DNA from: JBHELQ01 sp046262995
GTDB taxonomy: Bacteria > Actinomycetota > Thermoleophilia > Solirubrobacterales > Thermoleophilaceae
NCBI GenBank assembly: GCA_046262995.1
Contig: JBHELQ010000162.1
Coordinates: 1 to 31,697, forward strand
Reading direction: 5' to 3'
Length of the DNA: 31,697 bases
The notes beneath the pieces were generated by a model. It was not told the origin of the DNA and did no database searches. It was given only the letters and a program-made list of their open reading frames with translations. Position 1 is the stretch's first letter. Every line of letters begins with the position of its first letter. This document shows positions 1-6,165 of the stretch, in pieces. A program made the translations under genes and the position numbers.

Positions 1-1257
1 GCCCTGCTGTTCGCGCTGCCGCCGCTCAACAGCGCGCTGATCTTCCTCGAGCTCGACCGCAAGCTCGGCTTCCACTTCTTCGACGTCGCGAGCGGCGGCG
101 ACTCGCTCCTGTGGCAGAACCTGTTCTGGATCTTCGGCCACCCCGAGGTCTACATCATCATCCTGCCGGCCTTCGGGATCGCGACGGCGATCATCCCCAC
201 CTTCGCCCGCCGCCGCATGGTGGCCTTCCCGCTGGTCGCCCTTGCCGAGGTGCTGGTCGCCTTCATCGGCTTTGGCGTCTGGGCGCACCACATGTTCGCC
301 GTCGGGCTGTCGACGATCACCACGATCTACTTCGCGGCGGCCAGCCTGATCATCGTGATCCCGAGCGGCATCCAGCTGTTCGCCTGGATCACCACGCTCC
401 TGAGCGGCACGCCCCGCTTCAAGACGCCGCTGCTCTGGATCGTCGGCTTCATCGTCTTCTTCATCGTCGGCGGCCTGTCCGGAATCACCTTCGCGGCGAT
501 CCCCTTCGACCAGCAGCTGACGGACACCTACTACGTCGTGGCCCACTTCCACTTCGTCATCTTCGGGGCCGCGGTCTTCCCGCTGCTCGGCGGGATGTAC
601 TACTGGTTCCCCAAGGTCACGGGGCGGATGTACCACGAGCGCGCGGGGCAGGCCAGCTTCTGGCTCGCGTTCGTCGGCAGCGCGCTGACGTTCTTCCCGA
701 TGCACATCGTGGGGCTGCTGGGGATGCCCCGGCGTCAGTACACGTACCCGGGCGGACTCGGCTGGACGGGCTACAACGTCGTCGAGTCGATCGGCGCCTA
801 CCTGCTGGCGGCGGGACTGCTGCTCGTGGTGGTGAACCTGGCGGTCAGCCTGTTCCGCGGGCAGGCGGCCGGGGACGACCCGTGGGGAGGGGACACGCTC
901 GAGTGGTCCACCACCTCGCCGCCCCCGGACTACAACTATGCCGTGATCCCAACGGTCACGAGCCCGTACCCCATGTGGGACCGCGAGGACCGCCGCGAGG
1001 ACGCCGGAAAGCTCGAGCGCGGCGAGCTCGTGCTCGGGCGCGGCCACGAGACGCCGAGCTCGACCGTGCTGGACGCGGACCTCGACGAGGTCCTGGAGAT
1101 GCCCGGCGAGTCCTGGTCACCCGTCCTGCTCGCGCTGATGCTGGCCGGGACCTTCACGATGCTGCTGACGACGCACTACGTGATAGCGGCGGGCTTCGCC
1201 GCCCTGGCGCTCGTCGTGCTCGGGGGCTGGCACTGGAAGGAGCCGCAGGAGGCATGA
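1..1257 (+). CDS. ctaD: Cytochrome c oxidase subunit I, 5' end outside window
   Basis: This is the C-terminal 418 residues of the catalytic subunit of an aa3-type heme-copper oxidase, an inner-membrane enzyme that reduces O2 with electrons from cytochrome c and pumps protons. The signature WIFGHPEVY lies at fragment residues 43-51 (CuB histidine H47 and cross-linked Y51). The other CuB histidines are H96-H97 (AHHMF), and the two heme histidines are in VAHFHF (H182, H184). A DPW...LEW...PPP segment closes the standard fold. It is followed by a hydrophilic linker of about 60 residues and an extra hydrophobic C-terminal segment of roughly two helices (about 360-410). The gene has no start in the window. 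Its stop TGA overlaps the ATG of ctaE (ATGA), so the two are co-transcribed and probably translationally coupled. The family assignment is very secure. Confidence 0.98.
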   Translation, partial: ALLFALPPLNSALIFLELDRKLGFHFFDVASGGDSLLWQNLFWIFGHPEVYIIILPAFGIATAIIPTFARRRMVAFPLVALAEVLVAFIGFGVWAHHMFAVGLSTITTIYFAAASLIIVIPSGIQLFAWITTLLSGTPRFKTPLLWIVGFIVFFIVGGLSGITFAAIPFDQQLTDTYYVVAHFHFVIFGAAVFPLLGGMYYWFPKVTGRMYHERAGQASFWLAFVGSALTFFPMHIVGLLGMPRRQYTYPGGLGWTGYNVVESIGAYLLAAGLLLVVVNLAVSLFRGQAAGDDPWGGDTLEWSTTSPPPDYNYAVIPTVTSPYPMWDREDRREDAGKLERGELVLGRGHETPSSTVLDADLDEVLEMPGESWSPVLLALMLAGTFTMLLTTHYVIAAGFAALALVVLGGWHWKEPQEA

Positions 1258-1874
1258 ACGACGTCACCCGCAGCATGGAGGCGACGAGCGCGACCGCGGC
1301 GTCCTACGTCGCCCGCAAGCGCCGGGCCATGCCGAACGGCTGGTGGGGCGTGGCCCTGCTCGTGGCGACCGAGGCCGCCTTCTTCGGCTCGCTGATCACC
1401 TCCTACTTCTATCTGCGCGTCAGGAACGCACATTGGCCGCCGCCCGGGATCGAGGCGCCCGACATGACGGCCCCGCTGATTCTGGCCGGGGTGCTCGTGG
1501 CGACCAGCCTGCCGATGCTCCTGGCCGCCCGCTCGGCGCGGGCCGGCCGCACGCGCGCGAGCTGGCTCGCGCTGCTCGCCGCCGTGCTCGTCCAGGCCGG
1601 CTACCTGGCCTTCCAGGTCCACTTCTTCGCCTCCGACCTGGACAGGTTCAAGCCCGACGACACGGCCTATGGCTCGATCTACTTCACGCTTCTGGCCGCC
1701 CACCACCTGCACGTGCTCGTCGGCATCCTGCTCGTGCTGTGGCTGCTCGCCCGGCTGCTGTCGGGGCTCACCAACTACCGGGTGATCGCCGTCCGTGTCG
1801 TGACCGTCTACTGGTACTTCGTCAACGCGCTGGCCGTCATCGTCGTGTTGACCCAGATCTCGCCCAGGCTGTGA
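1254..1874 (+). CDS. ctaE: Cytochrome c oxidase subunit III
   Basis: A 206-residue membrane protein with five predicted helices, the usual short bacterial form that lacks the first two helices of mitochondrial COX3. Recognisable COX3 elements are WGVALLVATEAAFF in the first helix, the AAHHLHVLVG histidine-rich helix and the C-terminal YWYFVNALAVIVVL helix. Subunit III stabilises the oxidase and its proton pumping and does not carry metals. The ATG overlaps the ctaD stop by four bases (ATGA), which fixes the start. The 3' end overlaps the next gene through GTGA. The position directly before qcrC is the conserved actinobacterial arrangement, consistent with a bcc-aa3 supercomplex. Confidence 0.96.
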   Translation: MNDVTRSMEATSATAASYVARKRRAMPNGWWGVALLVATEAAFFGSLITSYFYLRVRNAHWPPPGIEAPDMTAPLILAGVLVATSLPMLLAARSARAGRTRASWLALLAAVLVQAGYLAFQVHFFASDLDRFKPDDTAYGSIYFTLLAAHHLHVLVGILLVLWLLARLLSGLTNYRVIAVRVVTVYWYFVNALAVIVVLTQISPRL

Positions 1875-2266
1875 GATCCCCGCGACCTGCCCAGCCGCTT
1901 CGGCTCTTCATGTGGTTCGGCGTGCTGGGAGCTCCGTTCGCCTGGACGCTCCAGTTCCTGGTCGGCTATGGGCTGACCGAGGCCGCCTGCAACCCGGGCG
2001 GCGACCGGGGCCTGGCCTTGAACGGGACCACGCTCGTGGCGACGGTGGCGGCCGCTTCGATCGCGGTGCTGGCCGAGTTGTCGGCGCTCAAGGTCTTCCT
2101 CCACACGAGGCCGGTTCGAGGCACCGGCGGCGCGGAAGAGCCGCCGCCCAGGGGCAGGGTCCATTTCCTGGGCACGGTCGGCTTGCTGCTCGGTCCGCTT
2201 TTCTTCTGCATCATCGTGATGAGCGGCGTGGGCGCGATCGTGCTGACCGACTGTCACCAGTCATGA
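1871..2266 (+). CDS. Three-helix membrane protein between ctaE and qcrC, function unknown
   Basis: A 131-residue protein read from GTG 1871, which overlaps the ctaE stop (GTGA); an in-frame ATG at 1910 is a weaker alternative. Three hydrophobic segments are visible at about residues 12-35, 53-77 and 97-125. The cysteines C40 (loop 1) and C128 (C-terminal tail, TDCHQS) would both lie on the outer face if the N-terminus is inside, so they could form a disulfide or bind a metal. C113 lies within helix 3. The stop overlaps the ATG of qcrC (ATGA), so the gene is locked into the respiratory operon at both ends. I do not recognise a named family. An accessory subunit or assembly factor of the oxidase/bcc complex is an inference from context only. 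Confidence 0.85.
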   Translation: MRSPRPAQPLRLFMWFGVLGAPFAWTLQFLVGYGLTEAACNPGGDRGLALNGTTLVATVAAASIAVLAELSALKVFLHTRPVRGTGGAEEPPPRGRVHFLGTVGLLLGPLFFCIIVMSGVGAIVLTDCHQS

Positions 2267-3054
2267 CCCGGGCGGCCCTCGCGCTGGCCGGCGTGGCGGT
2301 GCTGGCGGTGTGGGCGCCCGCCATCGCCCAGGGGCAGCCCCGCGGCGGGATCTCCAGACCGGCCGGGGAGGCGGGCATGTCGCTGCGGGAGCTCGGATCG
2401 CAGCTCTACGCCGGCAACTGCTCGAGCTGTCACGGCGTCGACGGGAGCGGGGTGGAGCAGCCCCGGCCGGGCGCGGGGGGCGTGGAGGGCATGGGCCCGT
2501 CGCTTCAGGGCGTCGGCGCGCTGGCGGCCGACTTCTACCTGCGCAACGGGTACATGCCGCTCGGCGACCCGACCGACCAGCCCACCAGACGGCCGGTGGA
2601 GTTCACCGATCGGGAGCTGCGGGCCCTGATCGCCTACGTCGCCGGGTTGGCGCCCGGGCCGTCCGTCCCGCGCCCCCGGCCGGCCGAGGGCAACCTGGCG
2701 GCTGGACAACATCTGTTCACCGAGCACTGCGCCGGCTGCCATCAGGTGGCCGCCAGGGGCGGCTTCGTGACCGGCGCGCGAGTTCCGCCGCTCGAGGACG
2801 CCTCGACCACCGAGGTCGCGGAGGCCGTCCGCATCGGCCCGTACCTGATGCCCCGCTTCTCGAAGGCGGCCATCAGCGACGGCGAGTTGAACTCGATCAT
2901 CGCCTACGTGCAGAGCACCAAGCACCCGCCGGACCGAGGTGGCTGGGGGATCGGCAACCTCGGCCCGATCCCGGAGGGAATGGTGGCCTGGCTGATCGCC
3001 GCTCTCGCTCTCGTCATGACGTGTCTCGTTATCGGCGACAGGATCCGCTCTTGA
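2263..3054 (+). CDS. qcrC: Diheme cytochrome c subunit of the cytochrome bcc complex
   Basis: A 263-residue exported diheme cytochrome c. Residues 1-22 form a hydrophobic signal/anchor ending AIAQG. The two heme c sites are C53-SS-C56-H57 and C156-AG-C159-H160. Likely axial methionines are M98 (GYMPL) and M196 (YLMPRF). A C-terminal transmembrane helix spans about 239-257. In actinobacteria this fused diheme protein replaces soluble cytochrome c, passing electrons from the Rieske centre directly to the oxidase. The start ATG overlaps the previous stop (ATGA), and its own stop overlaps the TTG start of qcrA (TTGA). The shadow frame upstream of 2263 is not part of the gene, because the signal sequence begins at this ATG. 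Confidence 0.95.
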   Translation: MTRAALALAGVAVLAVWAPAIAQGQPRGGISRPAGEAGMSLRELGSQLYAGNCSSCHGVDGSGVEQPRPGAGGVEGMGPSLQGVGALAADFYLRNGYMPLGDPTDQPTRRPVEFTDRELRALIAYVAGLAPGPSVPRPRPAEGNLAAGQHLFTEHCAGCHQVAARGGFVTGARVPPLEDASTTEVAEAVRIGPYLMPRFSKAAISDGELNSIIAYVQSTKHPPDRGGWGIGNLGPIPEGMVAWLIAALALVMTCLVIGDRIRS

Positions 3055-4046
3055 GGCTCCTGCGCCGTCTGCTGTTGGCACTCGGCACGCTTCTGGTCGG
3101 ACGTCGCCGGCGCGGGCGCGAGCGGACGGCCGACGAGCAGATCGTCGAGCCCGCGCCGCCGGAGCGCGCCGCCGAGACCGTCGTGATCGCGCTGCTGCTG
3201 CTTGCGGCTGTCTGCGCGGCGGCGTTCATCGCCTTCTACGCGATCGACGGGCTGCCCTCACACACGCAGCTCTACGGCCTGTCGCTGGGGCTGTCGCTCG
3301 CCTTCCTCGCTGCCGCGCTGATCCTCGCGAGCCGGCGTCTCGTGCCCATCGAGGAACGCGAGGAGGAGTACCCGGAGCCCGACCACCCGGATGAGCAGGA
3401 GGCGATCGAGCAAATCGTTCGCGAGAGCGGCACAAGGATCACGCGCAAGCGGCTCTTGACGGGCGCGGCCGTGGCGGCCGGGGGGACCCTGGGCGCAGCC
3501 GCGCTCGCTCCGGCGCTCTCGCTCGGTCCTGCGCTCGACGTCGACCCGCTGTACCGCACGCCCTGGCGGCGGGGACGGCGCCTGGTCGACGAGGGCGGCG
3601 CCCCGCTGAGGGCCGGCGACGTCGAGCTCAAGGCGTTCTACACGGCGTTTCCCGAGGGCGCGTCCAAGGACCAGATGGGCGCGCCCCTGATCGTCGTTCG
3701 CCTGGATCCCGACGAGCTCGAGCTCCCGGCCGAGCGGCGAAGCTGGGCGCCCGAGGGCATCCTGGCGTACTCGAAGATCTGCACACACGCCGGCTGCGCG
3801 ATCGCGCTCTATCGCGCCCCGCTCTTCCGCCCGCCGGAGCCCCGGCCGGCGATGGTCTGCCCGTGCCACTACTCGACCTTCGATCCGGCGCGGGCCGGCA
3901 AGGTCCTGTTCGGCCCGGCGGGGCGGCCGCTTCCGCAGCTCCCGCTGCTCGTCGACAGGCGCGGCGGCCTGCGCGCCGCGGGCAATTTCTCCGGTCCCGT
4001 CGGCCCGTCGTGGTGGGGCGTGAGATCGAGGAAGCCCCGCTCGTGA
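3051..4046 (+). CDS. qcrA: Rieske iron-sulfur subunit of the cytochrome bcc complex
   Basis: A 331-residue Rieske protein of the actinobacterial type with three N-terminal membrane helices (about 43-64, 73-93 and 136-158; the last follows a basic RITRKR segment). The 2Fe-2S ligands are in CTHAGC (C244, H246, C249) and CPCH (C270, C272, H273). It oxidises menaquinol/quinol at the Qo site and hands the electron to QcrC. The start is taken as TTG 3051, overlapping the qcrC stop (TTGA), matching the overlap pattern of the whole operon. Start choice is moderately certain because the N-terminal 40 residues are basic and poorly conserved. The stop overlaps the GTG of qcrB (GTGA). Confidence 0.95.
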   Translation: MRLLRRLLLALGTLLVGRRRRGRERTADEQIVEPAPPERAAETVVIALLLLAAVCAAAFIAFYAIDGLPSHTQLYGLSLGLSLAFLAAALILASRRLVPIEEREEEYPEPDHPDEQEAIEQIVRESGTRITRKRLLTGAAVAAGGTLGAAALAPALSLGPALDVDPLYRTPWRRGRRLVDEGGAPLRAGDVELKAFYTAFPEGASKDQMGAPLIVVRLDPDELELPAERRSWAPEGILAYSKICTHAGCAIALYRAPLFRPPEPRPAMVCPCHYSTFDPARAGKVLFGPAGRPLPQLPLLVDRRGGLRAAGNFSGPVGPSWWGVRSRKPRS

Positions 4047-5398
4047 TCCGGCGCGCGGTCGCCTTCCTCGACCAGCGCAGCGGCGCGGCCCCCTTCCTGC
4101 GCAAGACGCTCCGCTACGTCTTTCCCGACCACTGGTCGTTCCTGCTCGGCGAGGTGGCGCTCTACGCGTTCATCGTGCTCGTCGCCACGGGCATCTACCT
4201 GACGCTGTTCTTCGAGCCGAGCCTGTCGAAGTCGGTCTACGAGGGCAGCTACGCGCCCTTGCGCGGGATCGAGGTGAGCGACGCGTATCGCTCGGTGATC
4301 GACATCTCCTTCGACGTCAAGGCGGGGCTGCTGATCCGTCAGACGCATCACTGGGCGGCGGACGTCTTCGTGGTGGCGATCGTGCTGCACCTGATGCGCG
4401 TGTTCTTCACCGGCGCCTTCCGCAAGCCGCGCGAGCTGACCTACCTGATCGGGCTCGTGATGCTGTTCGCCACGCTGCTCGAGGGCTACGTGGGCTACTC
4501 GATGGTCGACGACCTGCTGTCGGGCATGGGCCTGGCGATCGGCTACGGAGTGGCCCAGTCGATCCCGTTCGTCGGCGCGAACCTCGCACTCCTCGTCTGG
4601 GGCGCCCCGTTCCCCGGGGACCACGCTTTCGAGTCGCGCATGTATGTCGCGCATGTGTTCCTCCTCCCGGTCCTGATCGGGACCCTGATCGGCGCCCACC
4701 TGACGCTCGTGGCCTCGCGCCATCACACGCAGTTCCGACGGACAGCCGTGCAAAGCGAGCGCAAGCTGCTGGGCCTGCCGACCTTCCCCGGCCAGACGCC
4801 TCGCTCGCTGGGGCTGATGTCGGCGGTCGCCTCGCTGCTGGTCCTGATGGGTGGCCTGATCCAGATCAATCCGATCTGGCAGTGGGGCCCCTACCAGTTG
4901 GCCCAGGGCACGAACGGCGCCCAGCCGGACTGGTATCTCGGGTGGCTGATCGGGGCGCTGCGGATCGTTCCGCCGTTCGACCTGACGATCGGTGGCTACA
5001 CACTGGTGCCGAACCCGTTCTGGGGCGGCGCTCTCTTCCCGCTCCTCGTCCTGAGCGCACTGGCGCTCGCACCGTTGGTGGAGCGGCGACTGACGGGCGA
5101 CCGGCGCTATCACAACGTGCTGGACCGTCCCCGGGACGCGCCCGGCAGGACGGCCTTCGGGGCCGCGCTGCTCGCGTGGGTCCTGCTCGTGTTCTTCGCC
5201 GGCTCGGCCGACCGCGTGCTGGTCACCTTCGGCATCAGCTACGAGCTCCAGATCTGGCTCTACCGCGTGCTGGCGGTCATTGCCCCCGTCGTCGTGTTCT
5301 TCCTCACGAGGCGCGTCTGCCGGGAGCTCCAGCGCGACGAGCAGGTCGCGCGAGACCGGGAGCTCGCCGAGTCGGAGGCGAGGGCCGCCGAGGCCTGA
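4043..5398 (+). CDS. qcrB: Cytochrome b subunit of the cytochrome bcc complex
   Basis: A 451-residue polytopic cytochrome b. The heme-b histidines fit H102/H116 in one helix and H204/H219 in the other; the 15-residue step of the second pair is as in b6f-type cytochromes. The Qo-site motif reads PDWY (295-298) instead of the mitochondrial PEWY. About eight or nine hydrophobic helices are present, and the C-terminal tail (RRVCRELQRDEQVARDR) is charged. It oxidises quinol and builds the proton gradient together with QcrA and QcrC. The start is GTG 4043, overlapping the qcrA stop. This is the last gene of the operon: the next gene is on the opposite strand with only three bases between stop codons. 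Confidence 0.95.
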   Translation: MIRRAVAFLDQRSGAAPFLRKTLRYVFPDHWSFLLGEVALYAFIVLVATGIYLTLFFEPSLSKSVYEGSYAPLRGIEVSDAYRSVIDISFDVKAGLLIRQTHHWAADVFVVAIVLHLMRVFFTGAFRKPRELTYLIGLVMLFATLLEGYVGYSMVDDLLSGMGLAIGYGVAQSIPFVGANLALLVWGAPFPGDHAFESRMYVAHVFLLPVLIGTLIGAHLTLVASRHHTQFRRTAVQSERKLLGLPTFPGQTPRSLGLMSAVASLLVLMGGLIQINPIWQWGPYQLAQGTNGAQPDWYLGWLIGALRIVPPFDLTIGGYTLVPNPFWGGALFPLLVLSALALAPLVERRLTGDRRYHNVLDRPRDAPGRTAFGAALLAWVLLVFFAGSADRVLVTFGISYELQIWLYRVLAVIAPVVVFFLTRRVCRELQRDEQVARDRELAESEARAAEA

Positions 5399-5401
5399 GC
5401 T

Positions 5402-5893
5402 CTAACCGGGCAGGGCCTCGCCGGCCGCCTGGCGCTGATGCTCGGCGAGCGAGCTCAGCTGGCGCTCCGCCCGCGCGATCAAGCGGTCGAGCTCCACGGG
5501 GTCGAGGCGCTGGTCGCGCTCCGCCAGCGCGCGCAGGGAGCGCCAGCCCGAGAGCTTCCCGGTGACGCCGGCCATGAGCGCCTCGACCTCCACGAGCCGG
5601 CTGAGCGGCGAGTAGCCCGTCAGCCGCCCGTTCAGCTTCAGCCTGCCGGCCTTCTCGGCTGCCCAGGCGAGGGCCACCTTCACGCGGTGCTCGCCAACGT
5701 CGAGTCGCTCCATCAGGTCGTGCAGGGCTTCCCGGTCCTCCGCGAGCTCGCGCTCGAGCTGTGCCAGGAAGTCGCCGTAGCGGGTGCCGTCGTTGGAGCC
5801 GCGCGCGCGCCGCGCCAGCTCGAGTCCGCCGGTCGAGCCGGCGAGGTGGTCCTGCAGGTAGATCGCCAGGAGGTCTCCGCCCAGGGGGAACAT
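5402..5893 (-). CDS. Helical protein, possibly ferritin-like, function unknown
   Basis: A 163-residue, almost entirely alpha-helical soluble protein. Four amphipathic stretches can be drawn at about residues 5-30, 40-82, 95-124 and 130-157, giving a four-helix-bundle pattern. Acidic residues and histidines that could bind metal occur in several of them (D15-H16, E25, E49, E53, E102, E104, H152), so a ferritin-like fold is possible, but no family motif is certain. The ATG at 5893 has no clear Shine-Dalgarno. A stress-sigma-type promoter (5906-5931) sits so close that the mRNA leader would be only a few bases. The gene converges on qcrB and is separated from the upstream zinc-ribbon gene by 77 bases that contain this promoter, so it is probably its own transcription unit. 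Confidence 0.8.
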   Translation of the reverse strand: MFPLGGDLLAIYLQDHLAGSTGGLELARRARGSNDGTRYGDFLAQLERELAEDREALHDLMERLDVGEHRVKVALAWAAEKAGRLKLNGRLTGYSPLSRLVEVEALMAGVTGKLSGWRSLRALAERDQRLDPVELDRLIARAERQLSSLAEHQRQAAGEALPG

Positions 5894-5905
5894 CGCGCCC
5901 GGCGC

Positions 5906-5931
5906 CTACCCTGTCAGATCGCTGTGGAAAC
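5906..5931 (-). promoter_or_regulatory. Candidate stress-sigma (SigB/SigF-type) promoter
   Basis: On the minus strand GTTTCC (5926-5931) is followed after 14 bases by GGGTAG (5906-5911), closely matching GTTTNN-N(12-15)-GGGTAN. The predicted start point is near 5899, about six bases before the ATG at 5893, so the transcript would be almost leaderless. The same two hexamers recur upstream of the gene starting at 12099. Confidence 0.55.
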
Positions 5932-5970
5932 CTTCTGCCCGGCGTGCAAGGCAGCGGCGAGATCGCAGCG

Positions 5971-6165
5971 CTAGGCGCGCTGCCAGGCGTCGTTCTGGCA
6001 TCCGGGGCAGACGGGGAGATTGGTCACGCGACCCACTGGCTTGTCCAGCTGATGCCCGCAATCCGTGCAGCGAAAGCAGCCGCCCGTCACCGTCTCGCCG
6101 GACAACAGCGGCCGCCCGTCCGCGTATGAGGCCTTCTGGCCACGGTCGTCTCCGAACAGCGCCAT
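5971..6165 (-). CDS. Small zinc-ribbon protein
   Basis: A 64-residue protein with two cysteine pairs, CFRCTDC(GH) near residues 30-36 and CPGC near 53-56, separated by about 16 residues. This is the layout of a single zinc ribbon of the kind found at the C-terminus of small zinc-ribbon-containing proteins. The ATG at 6165 shares one base with the stop of the upstream FAD/Fe-S gene (TGATG), so it is the last gene of that operon. A longer reading in another frame (to 6238) is a shadow and loses the cysteine pattern. The role is unknown: it could be a metal-binding accessory or nucleic-acid/protein-binding factor. The call rests on the Cys pattern and the start overlap. Confidence 0.75.
   Translation of the reverse strand: MALFGDDRGQKASYADGRPLLSGETVTGGCFRCTDCGHQLDKPVGRVTNLPVCPGCQNDAWQRA

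Noticed and set aside
111..1874. 587-residue plus-strand frame that includes CtaE
   Set aside because: Only the part from 1254 is real; upstream it is out of frame with ctaD and reads as Arg/His-rich shadow.
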